NCBI GenBank assembly: GCA_000720375.1
Contig: JOAA01000002.1
Location: 499,223 to 563,222, forward strand
Source: Rhodococcus rhodnii
GTDB taxonomy: Bacteria > Actinomycetota > Actinomycetes > Mycobacteriales > Pseudonocardiaceae
DNA: 64,000 nucleotides
Direction: 5' to 3'
Position 1 is the first letter of the stretch; each line of letters opens with the position of its first letter. The position numbers were made by a program, and so were the translations under genes. Below, one piece after another: positions 54,407 through 63,468 of this stretch. The notes beneath the pieces were generated by a model. The model had not been told where the DNA came from. It made no database searches and saw only the letters and a program-made list of their open reading frames with translations.

Positions 54407-55408
54407 ATGCGGCCCATTCGTTCAGTGTGTCTTGCGATCCTTCTTCTTTCGGCGTCAGTCGCCTGCACGAGTGAGCCGGGGACGGCGGGCACCACGACCA
54501 AGGTCACCTACCTCACGTCGTTCAGCACGTTCGGGCGCGACGCGTACGCCTATGTCGCGCAGGAGAAGGGTTTCTTCACCGAGGCCGGTCTCGACGTGAC
54601 GATCAACCCCGGCAGCGGCACGGTGGACGTGCTCAAGCTGGTGGCCGGCGGCCAGGCACACTTCGGGGTCGCCGACGCCACCGGCATGATGATCACGCTG
54701 GCGAAGGAGAAACTGCCTGTGGTCGCGGTCGCCGCGGTCCAGCAGCGCACCGTGGCGGCCATCATCGGGCTCGAAGGCGGCCGGATCGCGACGCCGGCGG
54801 ACCTCATCGGCAAGAGGGTCGCCGACCCGCCCGGCTCGACGGTCAAGCTGATGTTCCCGTTGTACGCCAAGGCCGCGGGCATCGACGCCGGCAAGGTCGA
54901 GTTCGTGCCCTCAGCGCCGCCCGCGCTGCCGCAGTTGCTGGTCTCCGGGCAGGTGGACGCGATCGGCCAGTTCGTCGTCGGCAAGCCGCTGATCGAGGCG
55001 GCGGCGTCCGGACGCAAGGCGGTCGTCCTGCCCTACGGCGATCTCCTGCCGGACCTGTACGGCAACATGCTGGTCACGACGAAGGAGCTGGCAGACAGGG
55101 ACCCTGAACTGGTCCGGCGGTTCAGTGGCGCGTTGCTCAAGGGGCTGCGGTACTCCATCGAGCATCCTGACGAGGCCGGCCAGATCCTCCGTAAGTACCA
55201 GCCCACGCAGAACTCCGACGTGGCCGCCGCGGAGATGCGACTGATGACCGGCTATTCCAAGCCGGACGGGTTCGGCGGCCCGCTCGGCGCGGTCGACGAG
55301 GGCCGGATCGGCACGATCATCCAGTTGCTCGAACAGGCACAGGCGATCCCGGCAGGATCGCTGCGGCCCGCCGATCTTGTGAACTTCGGGCTGGTGCCCA
55401 GGTCGTGA
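54407..55408 (+). CDS. ABC transporter substrate-binding lipoprotein, SsuA/NMT1-like
   Basis: 333 residues from ATG 54407, with GGGAGAGGAG upstream. Lipobox SVAC (LLLSASVACTSEPG). The binding fold is clear: FSTFGRDAYAYVAQEKGFFT, GLDVTINPGSGTVDVLKLVA, GGQAHFGVADATGMM, LVSGQVDAIGQFVVGKPLI. Relatives bind sulfonates, nitrate, taurine or pyrimidine precursors. The permease and ATPase genes are not adjacent. It is convergent with a DszC/acyl-CoA-dehydrogenase-like flavoprotein, which would suit an organosulfur substrate; this is inference. Confidence 0.92.
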   Translation: MRPIRSVCLAILLLSASVACTSEPGTAGTTTKVTYLTSFSTFGRDAYAYVAQEKGFFTEAGLDVTINPGSGTVDVLKLVAGGQAHFGVADATGMMITLAKEKLPVVAVAAVQQRTVAAIIGLEGGRIATPADLIGKRVADPPGSTVKLMFPLYAKAAGIDAGKVEFVPSAPPALPQLLVSGQVDAIGQFVVGKPLIEAAASGRKAVVLPYGDLLPDLYGNMLVTTKELADRDPELVRRFSGALLKGLRYSIEHPDEAGQILRKYQPTQNSDVAAAEMRLMTGYSKPDGFGGPLGAVDEGRIGTIIQLLEQAQAIPAGSLRPADLVNFGLVPRS

Positions 55409-55411
55409 CGG

Positions 55412-56605
55412 TCAGTGCGCCCCGGAGTCCTTTCCAGACACAAGTTCCAGGAACTCCCAACGGGCGTCCGGGGCCAGACCGGCCAGCCACTTGCCGCAGT
55501 TCTGCAGCACCACCGGGCCGGACGTGATGTGCTGAGTGCCCGCGTTGAGATCGCGGTAGTACCGCTGCAGGTCGCCCTGGCGCATCGCGGCGGTGGCGGC
55601 CCACTGGTACACGGTCTGGCCGACGGACTGCACGGACCACGTCGTGTTGTTGAGCATCAACCGCGTCATGGTCTCCTGCTCGGTGCTGAGTTTCTCGCCG
55701 CGGTCCAGCGTCGCCTCGTTGTCGGCCCAGACCTCCATGGCCCACGCGCGCGCCGCGCGGAACTTCGCCTCGGCTTGGGCGAACGCGGCATGGAAGTAGC
55801 CGGTGTCCACCGAGGCGTTGTGCGTACCCGTTTTGGTGGCTGCCAAGGCTTTCATCTCGTCGAGCATCCGCCGTCCGACGCCGAGCGCCCAGCCGGTGTG
55901 GCATATCCCGGACAGGTTCACCAAGCCGAGGCGGTAGTACGCGCCACCATGCAGGTTCTCTGTCGTAGTGGCGTCGTAAACGTGCGTCGCCGGAACGAAC
56001 ACGTCCTCGCACACGTAGTCGATGCTGTGAGTCGCACGCAGTCCCAGCACATCCCAGTTGTCGACCAGGGTCGCCTGTTCCTTGGGAAAGGTGAACACCA
56101 GCGGCCTGCCCGTCTCGGCACAGAACGCGGCGGTGTGGATGTGGCTGGCCAGCGGGATGCCGGAGGCGAAGCTCCACTGCCCGCTGATCCGGTAGCCGCC
56201 GTCGACGCGCACCGCATTGCCCAGCCGCGTTCCCTGCCCGGCGATGGTGGCGTGCCGGCCGGCGGGCACGTCGGGGTAAAGGTCCTCGACGGCCTCCCGG
56301 CCGAGGTAGGCGCCGGTGGAACCGGTGACCATCTGCAGCGCCATGACCGACCAGCCCACGGACGCTTCGTGATACGACAGCCGCTCAATGGTCCGCACCA
56401 CCTGCGACGGTGAGAACTCGTACCCGCCGAGCTCCCGGGGAATGCTGATCTTCACGATCTCGGTCGCGTCCAGTGCTCGCACCATCTCCTTGGTGAGCTG
56501 GCGCAACGTCTCGCTCTTGTCCGCCTCACCACGCAGGATGGGCGCGACATCCTCGATCCGGCGGGCAATGGTGTCGTATTCGGCACTGACATGCAGCTGT
56601 CCCAT
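55412..56605 (-). CDS. Acyl-CoA dehydrogenase-fold flavoprotein (DszC/HpaB-like monooxygenase group)
   Basis: 397 residues from ATG 56605 (MGQLHVSAEYDTIARRIEDV), with TTGGGGG upstream. The fold is that of acyl-CoA dehydrogenases: SIPRELGGYEFSPSQVVRTI, SYHEASVGWSVMAL, VDGGYRISGQWSFASGIPLA, VLGLRATHSIDYVCEDVFVP. No catalytic Glu typical of true dehydrogenases is evident, and the group includes FMNH2-dependent monooxygenases acting on sulfur and aromatic compounds. It would need a flavin reductase from elsewhere. Ends three bases from the convergent transporter gene. Confidence 0.88.
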   Translation of the reverse strand: MGQLHVSAEYDTIARRIEDVAPILRGEADKSETLRQLTKEMVRALDATEIVKISIPRELGGYEFSPSQVVRTIERLSYHEASVGWSVMALQMVTGSTGAYLGREAVEDLYPDVPAGRHATIAGQGTRLGNAVRVDGGYRISGQWSFASGIPLASHIHTAAFCAETGRPLVFTFPKEQATLVDNWDVLGLRATHSIDYVCEDVFVPATHVYDATTTENLHGGAYYRLGLVNLSGICHTGWALGVGRRMLDEMKALAATKTGTHNASVDTGYFHAAFAQAEAKFRAARAWAMEVWADNEATLDRGEKLSTEQETMTRLMLNNTTWSVQSVGQTVYQWAATAAMRQGDLQRYYRDLNAGTQHITSGPVVLQNCGKWLAGLAPDARWEFLELVSGKDSGAH

Positions 56606-57543
56606 GCGAACCCCCAAGATACGACGCGACAAACCCCAGCATAGGGCGACGCGCAACCCGCCGTGACCGCCTCAGGAATCGCGCACCTTGAGCAACGGGA
56701 CGTAGTTGGTGCGGACCTACTCCTGCTGTGCTCCAATCCTCGCGACGTTGTTGCCCACGCGCGCAAGCCTGCAAAGCGTGGTAGCCGAGACAGATCCCGC
56801 ATGCGATGGCGGTGGTGCGGGGCGACGGCGAGCCGCAGCGGGAGGCGTTCGACGAAGGTCGAGTGGAAGCGTCGGTCTGGTGCGCATTTCGTTGACGCGA
56901 CGGGCGAAGTTGACCTGGGCAACATCGACTACATGAAGCGCGAGGCAGAAGGCTGGGAGCTGGGAGGGGACTGGGGCGACGTCGTGATCGTCGCCCAGAC
57001 GGATCCCCGGTTCCTCCTGGACGATTCGGCCCAAGGCGATTAGGCGCCGTGACTGGCATGAAGCAGGAGCGGCGAACTCGCTCGACCTGACGTCAACTGC
57101 AGTTGGCTACTGTGGAACCTCTCACAAACGGTGGTGGCTGAGGTCGGAGAGCAAATCGTCCAGGACAACGGATGTGTGCTGGTGATCTTCGTTCACGCCG
57201 GTCGCTGTTATCTATGTGCTGCCGTCGAACCGTCACAGCGAAGCGGTGTCGGCGGCTAGCTCAAGAATCTTCGCGACAATCCCCAGACCGGCGGTGTCGA
57301 TCGATCTTCACTCGATCGCCATGCAGGTAGTGCCGTTCGACGGCGCCGTGCACCCGCTGTTCGCTCACCACTCCGGCGCGCCCGTGTGGGCCAAGTCCCC
57401 GACGTTCGGTACGGGTGGCCTTGGAATGTCCGGCAGTGCTGTGTACAGGTCGGAGGTGGTGTGGGTGCGCGGTCGGCGTTCTGGTGCTGTCGAGGTGCCG
57501 ATCCGCATGATGTCAACAAAGTCGCAACTGTCGGTGATGCGGT
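56606..57543. other. Gene-poor region with coding debris
   Basis: About 940 bases without an intact gene. At 56900-57043 (+) the sequence reads as protein (VDLGNIDYMKREAEGWELGG, VVIVAQTDPRFLLDDSAQGD), a C-terminal fragment that resembles the end of SUKH/SMI1-type proteins. On the minus strand at ~56720-56770 a short stretch reads LARVGNNVARIGAQQE, similar to MobC-type mobilisation proteins. Neither has a proper start. The 57050-57540 part shows no structure I trust. Confidence 0.4.
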
Positions 57544-60312
57544 CTACTTGCGTACTTGGACTGGCACGGACCGGTGTTCGAGCCGGATGCGTAGTTGTGC
57601 GGCCCGTGGGTCGTCGAGTTCGTCATAGATCGCCAGTGCCGCTGTCCATTGGGTGACGGCGTCGTCCGGGCGGGCGAGGTCGTGGGCGGTCTGTCCACAG
57701 AGATCTAACAGGTGGGCCTCACCTGCCCGGTCACCGGAGTCGTGTGCGTGCGGGAGGGCACGCTGGTAGTGCGTCATGGCCTCGCCGGGTCGTCCGAGCA
57801 GTCGGTGGATGTCGCCGATTTTCATCAGATTGATCGCGAGCCCCCATGGGAAGGCGTACTCGACGGCGATGTCGAAGGACTCCTGGTAACAGGCGAGTGC
57901 CTCGTCCAGCCGACCGGCGTAGCGATGGGTGTCGCCCTCGTGGAGGCGGACAACGCCGACGCCCCAACGCATGCCAGCTTCGGCGTAGATGTCCGACGAC
58001 CGGCCGAAGTGATCGAACGCCTCCGCGAAATGGCCGGCGTCGCGGCAGGTGCAGCCGAGGCTGACGTAAGCGCTGCCGACCGCCCAGTCCAAGCCGACTT
58101 CACGGAACAAGGCCGCGGCCTGCAAGAGGTGCTCCATCGCTTCGGTGAATCGTCGGCGGTTCGCGAGCGCGACGCCGAGCCCATGCGCGGTCCACGCTTC
58201 GCCGACCAGCTCGCCGCAGCGGCGGGCGCAGGCGTAACCGGTGTGGTAGCAGTCGATCCAGTCAGGGTGGGTCAGCCGGACCACGCTGAAATACCCGAGG
58301 GTCACCGGAATGCGCCACGCGATGCCGTCCAGCTCATGCTCGGCGGCGGCCCGCACCGCCGCGATGAGGTTGCTCTCCTCGGCGTCACACCAGGCCAACG
58401 CCGTGCTGTGGCTTGTGAACGCAAGCGGCGGGCATGTCGTGGGCGCGGGAGAGCCAGGCTCGGGATGTGGACGCATGGGCGTCAGGGCCTGGTCTGCCCG
58501 GCATGCCGTGTGCAGGTACCACTCAAGGGCACGTTCGACCGAGGCGAGCCGATCCGGCTTTGACTCCTCGACATCGGCCACCTCACGTGCATAGTCGCGC
58601 ACCAGGTCGTGCAGCCTGTACCGCCCGGGATGGTGCTCCCGTGCGAGATGTGCGCTGACGAGCCGCGCGAGCACCGGTCGTGTTCGTGCCAGGGACGTGT
58701 CGAGCAGGCTCGCCGCGACCGGTGGTGTGGCATCGTCCCCCGGCGCCAGGCCGAGCCGGCGGAACAGCGTGCGGGCCAGTGGATCAAGCGCACGGTAAGA
58801 AGACTCCAGCGCCGCGCGAACGGCGACCTGAGGGTCGCCATGGAACGCGAGCCCGGAAAGCCGGTTGCCGTCGCGCAGCCTGGTCACCACGTCGGCGACC
58901 GGCTGCCCGTCAGAGATCACTTTGGCGGCCGCGATCCGCAGTGCCAGCGGCAGGTAGCCGCACAACTGGGCGAGTTCGCGCACCGCTGCGGGTTCGTCGC
59001 CGGACACCGGACCGATGACACCGGTCAGCAGTCGTTCCGCGTCCTGTTCCGCGAGGACGTCGAGCGGCACAAGCAGCGCGTCGTGGGTGGCGACCAAGCC
59101 ACCCAGGTCGCTTCGGCTGGTGATGACCGTGACGCTCCCATTGCTACCGGGCAGCAACGGGCGGACCTGTTCTGCCGACCCGGCGTTGTCGAGGACGACG
59201 AGAACCTTCTTACCGGCCAATGAGGTCCGATAACGCGCGGACATCTCCGCCTCGGTGCGCGGTATGCGGTCCCGGGGAACTCCCAGCGCGGTAAGGAAAC
59301 CCTCGAGCACCTCGGCCGGTTGGCGTGGCGCGCCGGGAGAGTAGCCGCGCAGGTCGACGAACAACTGACCGTCAGGGAATCGGTCGGCGACCAGGTGCGC
59401 CCAATAGACCGCCAGCGCCGTCTTGCCGACTCCCGGCATCCCGCGCACGACCGACACCGGGCTGCCATGGAGCGTGGCGAGCGCCGCCTCTCGCCCGACG
59501 AAATGCGCGGTGACGGCCGGCAGTTGGGCAGGCGGCACCGACCTGTCGAACGGTTCGTCGAGAAACAGACCGGTGTCGTGACGCAGCACGGCGGTGTAGC
59601 GGTCGCGAAGCTCCGGGCTGGGATCTACGCCGAGCTCGTCAGCGAGCCGGATACGCAGCCGGTGGTACACCGCGAGCGCGTCAGGCTGACGGCCGGCCCG
59701 GTACAGCGCGAGCATGAGCTGGCTGGTCAGCCGCTCCCTCAGCGGATGCTCGACGGTGATCGCCAGCAGCTCACCGATCACCTCGTCGTGCCGCCCCTGG
59801 TCGAGTTCGGCCTCGATCGCGAGCTCGGTAGCCAGCAACCGCAACTCCGCCAGATCGCCTGCGACCAAGTCCCGCAGCCGGTCCGACGCCGTGTCCGCCA
59901 TGACCGGTCCACGCCACAGCGCCAACGCCTCGCGCAGCATCGCCGACCGCTCCGCGGGGTCACGCCGGGCCCGCCCGTCAGCGACCAGCGCGCGGAACCG
60001 GTGGACGTCCACCGTCTCCGGTTCAACGTCGATCAGATAGCCACCGTCCCTGGCGACCAGTTGGACCGTCTCGTCGCCGAGCAGCGCCTTCCGCAGCCGC
60101 GACACGTGACTGTGCAGCTGTGCCCTGGCGTTCAGGCCCGCTGTGCCTTCCCACAGCAGGTCAAGCAACCGTTCCGTGCCGACCACTGTGCCGGCCTCCA
60201 GCAGGAGCAGTGCCAGCAGACATCGCTCACGCCTGCGGCCGAGCACGATCCGTCGGCCCCGCCACTCCGCCTCGACCCGCCCGAGCAGCCGGAACATCAT
60301 CCCGTCTGACAC
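57544..60312 (-). CDS. SARP/AfsR-type regulator: BTAD + NB-ARC ATPase + TPR
   Basis: 922 residues from GTG 60312; ATG 60300 is possible. Residues 1-~95 are an OmpR-type winged HTH (MFRLLGRVEAEWRGRRIVLG, AQLHSHVSRLRKALLGDE). The BTAD region follows (~100-245; VDVHRFRALVADGRARRDPA, LRERLTSQLMLALYRAGRQP). The NB-ARC ATPase has Walker A GMPGVGKT (291-298) and VLVVLDNAG. The last ~330 residues are TPR-like. AfsR-type proteins activate secondary-metabolite genes in response to signals, using ATP. No biosynthetic core is adjacent, so its targets are elsewhere or off the window. Confidence 0.94.
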   Translation of the reverse strand: MSDGMMFRLLGRVEAEWRGRRIVLGRRRERCLLALLLLEAGTVVGTERLLDLLWEGTAGLNARAQLHSHVSRLRKALLGDETVQLVARDGGYLIDVEPETVDVHRFRALVADGRARRDPAERSAMLREALALWRGPVMADTASDRLRDLVAGDLAELRLLATELAIEAELDQGRHDEVIGELLAITVEHPLRERLTSQLMLALYRAGRQPDALAVYHRLRIRLADELGVDPSPELRDRYTAVLRHDTGLFLDEPFDRSVPPAQLPAVTAHFVGREAALATLHGSPVSVVRGMPGVGKTALAVYWAHLVADRFPDGQLFVDLRGYSPGAPRQPAEVLEGFLTALGVPRDRIPRTEAEMSARYRTSLAGKKVLVVLDNAGSAEQVRPLLPGSNGSVTVITSRSDLGGLVATHDALLVPLDVLAEQDAERLLTGVIGPVSGDEPAAVRELAQLCGYLPLALRIAAAKVISDGQPVADVVTRLRDGNRLSGLAFHGDPQVAVRAALESSYRALDPLARTLFRRLGLAPGDDATPPVAASLLDTSLARTRPVLARLVSAHLAREHHPGRYRLHDLVRDYAREVADVEESKPDRLASVERALEWYLHTACRADQALTPMRPHPEPGSPAPTTCPPLAFTSHSTALAWCDAEESNLIAAVRAAAEHELDGIAWRIPVTLGYFSVVRLTHPDWIDCYHTGYACARRCGELVGEAWTAHGLGVALANRRRFTEAMEHLLQAAALFREVGLDWAVGSAYVSLGCTCRDAGHFAEAFDHFGRSSDIYAEAGMRWGVGVVRLHEGDTHRYAGRLDEALACYQESFDIAVEYAFPWGLAINLMKIGDIHRLLGRPGEAMTHYQRALPHAHDSGDRAGEAHLLDLCGQTAHDLARPDDAVTQWTAALAIYDELDDPRAAQLRIRLEHRSVPVQVRK

Positions 60313-60421
60313 GCGCCCACCAGGTCCCCAGTCCTCGGTCCGGTGTCAGATCGTAGTGACGTCAAGGGTTTTGGCAAGGTCGCCATGTCACCGTCGTCGC
60401 ACAGGTCGGGGCCTGAGAGCG

Positions 60422-61414
60422 ATGGGGGATCAACCGATGTTGCCGAAGGTGTTCGACAGCCGGGACTTGCCGGCCACGGACCGAGTGGATGCCTGGCGTG
60501 AGCTGACAGCACGCGCTCTTGCGTCGAACGAGCTCAGCGTCGACGACTCGACGGGGTTCCTGGCCACATTGCGCGCCGCGGACATGGGACCGGTACAGGT
60601 GTCCGCCTTGACGTACTCGTCGCTTCGGTCGCGAAGAACGCCGAAGCTGATTCGCCGGTTCGATCCCGGCGTATATGCGGTGGGACTCATCCTGTGCGGG
60701 CGGCAAGGCATAGTCCAGGACGAGATCCAGGCGCTACCGGGTGCTGGTGATCTGTTGGTGTACACCGATTCCCGGCCGTACGAGACGCTGGTGGACGTGT
60801 CGCAGGGCGTGGCGGCCTCCGTGGTGGTGCGGATTCCGCGCGGGGTGCTGCCACTGCCACCGGCACGGGTGGACCAGCTCCTGGCCACCTCGTTGACCGG
60901 TCGGGCGGGAATCGGCGCTCTGCTTGGCGGATTTCTCACCCATCTGGCCGCCGACAGCGGCTCCAGCCGCCCCGCCGACCGGCACCGGCTTGGCGGAGTG
61001 TTGCTCGACCTGGTAGCCGTCTGGCTGGCCAACCACCTCGACGCCGAAAACCAGCCGCTTGCCGACAGTCGCCAGCGCGTGCGGTACCTGGAGGTGCAAG
61101 CCTTCGTGCGCGAACACCTCGGCGATCCCGACCTCACACCGAGCACGATCGCCGCCGCCCACCACATGTCGCTGCGGTCCCTGCACCGGCTGTTCCAGTC
61201 CCACGACACCACGGTCGCCGCCTATATCCGCCGCCAACGCTTGAGCTGCGCCGCCCGCGAACTGGCCGACCCGCACCTGGCCGCACGGCCGATCCACGCG
61301 ATAGCCGCGTCGCTCGGCTTCTCCCGCCCGGCGGACTTCACCCGTGCCTTCCGGGCCGCGTACGGCACCAGCCCGACCGAATATCGGCGCGCGGAACTTG
61401 GCACTCGGAGCTAA
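60422..61414 (+). CDS. AraC-family transcriptional regulator
   Basis: 330 residues from ATG 60422; ATG 60437 has the better ribosome site (GGGGGATC) and is equally likely. The N-terminal ~190 residues match the AraC-binding-like domain (FDSRDLPATDRVDAWRELTA, DLLVYTDSRPYETLVDVSQG). The C-terminal HTH_18 has LTPSTIAAAHHMSLRSLHRL and PIHAIAASLGFSRPADFTRA, then FRAAYGTSPTEYRR. It is divergent from the SARP gene; ~110 bp between them holds both promoters, so cross-regulation is likely. Confidence 0.93.
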   Translation: MGDQPMLPKVFDSRDLPATDRVDAWRELTARALASNELSVDDSTGFLATLRAADMGPVQVSALTYSSLRSRRTPKLIRRFDPGVYAVGLILCGRQGIVQDEIQALPGAGDLLVYTDSRPYETLVDVSQGVAASVVVRIPRGVLPLPPARVDQLLATSLTGRAGIGALLGGFLTHLAADSGSSRPADRHRLGGVLLDLVAVWLANHLDAENQPLADSRQRVRYLEVQAFVREHLGDPDLTPSTIAAAHHMSLRSLHRLFQSHDTTVAAYIRRQRLSCAARELADPHLAARPIHAIAASLGFSRPADFTRAFRAAYGTSPTEYRRAELGTRS

Positions 61415-61522
61415 GTGGCTGGCGCGTATCGCTATCGACGCGCCTGCGACGAGTGGGAAGACTTTCGATCAGACAGCAGTATTTGCTTCGCATCGATCCC
61501 GAAAGGACGGAGAAACACCGAA

Positions 61523-61879
61523 ATGAACCGCAAGATCATTGCCGCAGCGCTCATTCTCGGCATTCAACCGGTCGTGGGTTTCGCTGCCGCGAGCCCCGCG
61601 TTCGCGGACTGTCCAGCAGACACCTTCTGCCTGTATCCAACCCATGGCTACAGGGGCGGGGAGTATCGGTACTGGCCGGGCACGAACTGCACCTACCTCG
61701 GATCCGGTATCAACAACAACGCGAATGCGATGCGCAACTACCGGAACTACCGCGTCAAGATGTGGGACCTGCCCGGATGTGGCGGTGACCTCACATATAC
61801 AGCGAACGCGTTCTCGTACGACTCGAACTTCGGGAACAACGGTTTCTCGAACAAGGCCAGCTCCCTGAAGCGAATCTGA
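61523..61879 (+). CDS. Secreted peptidase inhibitor family I36-like protein
   Basis: 118 residues from ATG 61523, with AAAGGACGGAG upstream. Signal peptide (KIIAAALILGIQPVVGFAAA, cleaved after FA). The mature part is of I36/beta-gamma-crystallin type: DTFCLYPTHGYRGGEYRYWP, NNANAMRNYRNYRVKMWD, and FGNNGFSNKASSLKR. Four Cys can make two disulfides. SMI-type inhibitors of this family block metalloproteases in Streptomyces. A strong hairpin follows. Confidence 0.88.
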   Translation: MNRKIIAAALILGIQPVVGFAAASPAFADCPADTFCLYPTHGYRGGEYRYWPGTNCTYLGSGINNNANAMRNYRNYRVKMWDLPGCGGDLTYTANAFSYDSNFGNNGFSNKASSLKRI

Positions 61880-61904
61880 CGCCAGCCGGCGACGCCCGAA
61901 ACGT

Positions 61905-61943
61905 GTGGATGTAGCCGGCTGCTTTCTTGCCGGCTACATCCAC
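61905..61943 (+). terminator. Intrinsic-type terminator after the I36-like gene
   Basis: GTGGATGTAGCCGGC and GCCGGCTACATCCAC form a perfect 15-bp stem with a nine-base, T-rich loop, 26 bases after the stop. No U tract. Confidence 0.88.
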
Positions 61944-61991
61944 CCGGCCATACGACTGTGTTCAGACAATCGGTACGAGAGCAGGAAACTG

Positions 61992-62671
61992 ATGCTGCGA
62001 GCAACTCTGTTCCTCACCATCGCGCTGTCCGTGGCCGGCTGCGCCGCGCCGTCGAACTCGTCCGCTGGAGCCGATCCCTTCCCGCCCACCGCGCAGGTCG
62101 AGGCCCTCCGTCTCCCGTTCGACGCGTACACCTTCTCCCTGGCCGATATGTACACGATCTCGAACGCCGAAGATCTGCTCATGCGCAAGTGCATGGTGGC
62201 GCGGGGACACGACTGGGCGATCATCAAGCGTCCGACGGATCTGAAGGATCTGCGAAATCGCCGGCGGTACGGCGTCATTGAATCCAAGATCGCCCAGTTC
62301 GGCTATCACGTCCCGGCCGGACTGCTCTCGCCGGAGGGTGTCGAACTGGCTTACGACAAGCGGGACAGTTCGCTGAGCGAGAGCGCGACGGAAGCGGCCT
62401 TCGGGCCGGACGGTTGCGGCGTGGAGGTGGCCGGTCAGCTCCGGCCGGGCGGCGATGCGATGATTCCTCAGTGCCATCGAACGAGGAAATAGCCGTGGCC
62501 ACCACCGATGTCGACTGCAAGAACCAGACCGGCTTGGTCGACGTCTGGCATGCCGCCGAGGTCCGGATCCAAGAGCAGGAAATCAACCAGGACCCGGCCT
62601 ACTTCCAAACACTTCGCACCGCGATGAACAAAGAACTCGACATCGCCCGCGGGGTGTTGGGCCGGTCATAG
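61992..62671 (+). pseudogene. Lipoprotein with a frameshift near its C-terminus
   Basis: Starts at ATG 61992 (MLRATLFLTIALSVAGCAAP; lipobox VAGC). It runs in frame to MIPQ at about 62470 and then to a premature TAG at 62490-62492. A second frame carries on with PSNEEIAVATTDVDCKNQTG and VDVWHAAEVRIQEQEI to a stop at 62671. Actinomycete lipoproteins of this type normally continue from such a segment into an EIAVA-x-x-D-x-x-CK helix, so the two frames are one gene. One base is gained or lost around 62468-62474. The tether and first two thirds may still be made. Confidence 0.7.
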
Positions 62672-62676
62672 GCACC

Positions 62677-62713
62677 CTATCCAGTGGTGTGGATGATCTG
62701 TCCCACTGGATAG
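62677..62713 (+). terminator. Hairpin after the frameshifted lipoprotein
   Basis: CTATCCAGTGG and CCACTGGATAG form a perfect 11-bp stem with a 15-base loop, starting six bases after the downstream stop. Placement fits a transcription terminator. Confidence 0.7.
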
Positions 62714-62917
62714 GCCGTCGGCAAGCACTTCGTGTACGAGGTGAAAGACACCGGGCGGCTGGCCGACCCGCTCGCTGGATGTCGCCCGCGGCCGCCGGGG
62801 GTTTCCGGCGGGCGTGGCCTGCTGCTGGTGCACCAGTTCGCCGACTTGGTCCGCACGCACACCACTCCGCGCGTCACCACCCAGTACGCGCTGCTGCGCC
62901 GCCACCACGCCACAACT
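62714..62917 (+). pseudogene. C-terminal fragment of a RsbW-like anti-sigma HATPase
   Basis: Reads GKHFVYEVKDTGRLADPLAG, then GGRGLLLVHQFADLVRT and TTPRVTTQYALLRRH. This is the last third of HATPase_c_2 regulators (D-x-G box, GGRGL-x-L box). The N-box and start are absent: the hairpin directly precedes it. The frame then runs on into non-coding sequence. A residual piece of a deleted gene. Confidence 0.7.
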
Positions 62918-63468
62918 AAGCCCTGTCCAACGGGTGACCGGACGTTGTGCCCTGCGATCAGGCATGGCTGTCCGGGTTCCAGCGTTGGTCCTGATCTGTC
63001 GAGCGAAGAGAACCGCGCGCGGTGGCCGATGCTCGCGCCTACTGCGACACTGCGCGGAGTCCAGGCGATGTTCTCGCCGCCATGGTAGGCGGGAGCGATC
63101 CGCGCGGCTATCATCCCTTGAAACCTGTGCGGTCACACCAATGTGGACGCCAGGGGCGGACGGGCGTTGCTTTGCCGGAGATCGCAAGTGAGTAGTCGCG
63201 CGCGTCGGCACGACAGGATTCGAACCTGCGACCCCCTGTCCCGGCCGACGTCTGTCCATTGAGGACGATCAAGAGCGGTTGACGGTGGATCGAGCGCGTT
63301 CGCGACTCCGGTTTCGCTCCGTGCGGTCATCCCCCAGACCCGCACGAGCATCGTCGCAAGGCGCTCTTTCGCCAGGATCTTTCGTCCGGTCGCATCTACT
63401 GGAATCGGCCTGCGACAAGGTAGCGTGCCGCCGCCGTACTGGCGCGTCGACTGTTGTGGGAGGAATTG
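62918..63468. other. Gene-poor region with a tRNA 3' remnant
   Basis: About 550 bases without a gene. On the minus strand 63235-63204 it holds the T-arm and acceptor 3' strand of a tRNA (separate entry). Otherwise there is only patchy ORF noise. The ribosome site for the last gene is at its end. Confidence 0.5.
63204..63235 (-). other. tRNA 3' remnant (T-arm and acceptor strand)
   Basis: On the minus strand the sequence reads GGGGTCGCAGGTTCGAATCC followed by TGTCGTGCCGAC. GCAGG-TTCGAAT-CCTGT is a perfect T-arm and loop, and CGTGCCGA would be the 3' acceptor strand. No matching TCGGCACG 5' strand, D-arm or anticodon arm lies within the next ~90 bases, so the tRNA is incomplete. Such 3' ends are the usual attachment sites of integrative elements, which suggests an integration or deletion boundary. 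Confidence 0.65.

Noticed and set aside
63204..63300. Complete tRNA gene
   Set aside because: Only T-arm and 3' acceptor strand are present; no 5' partner, D-arm or anticodon arm in reach.
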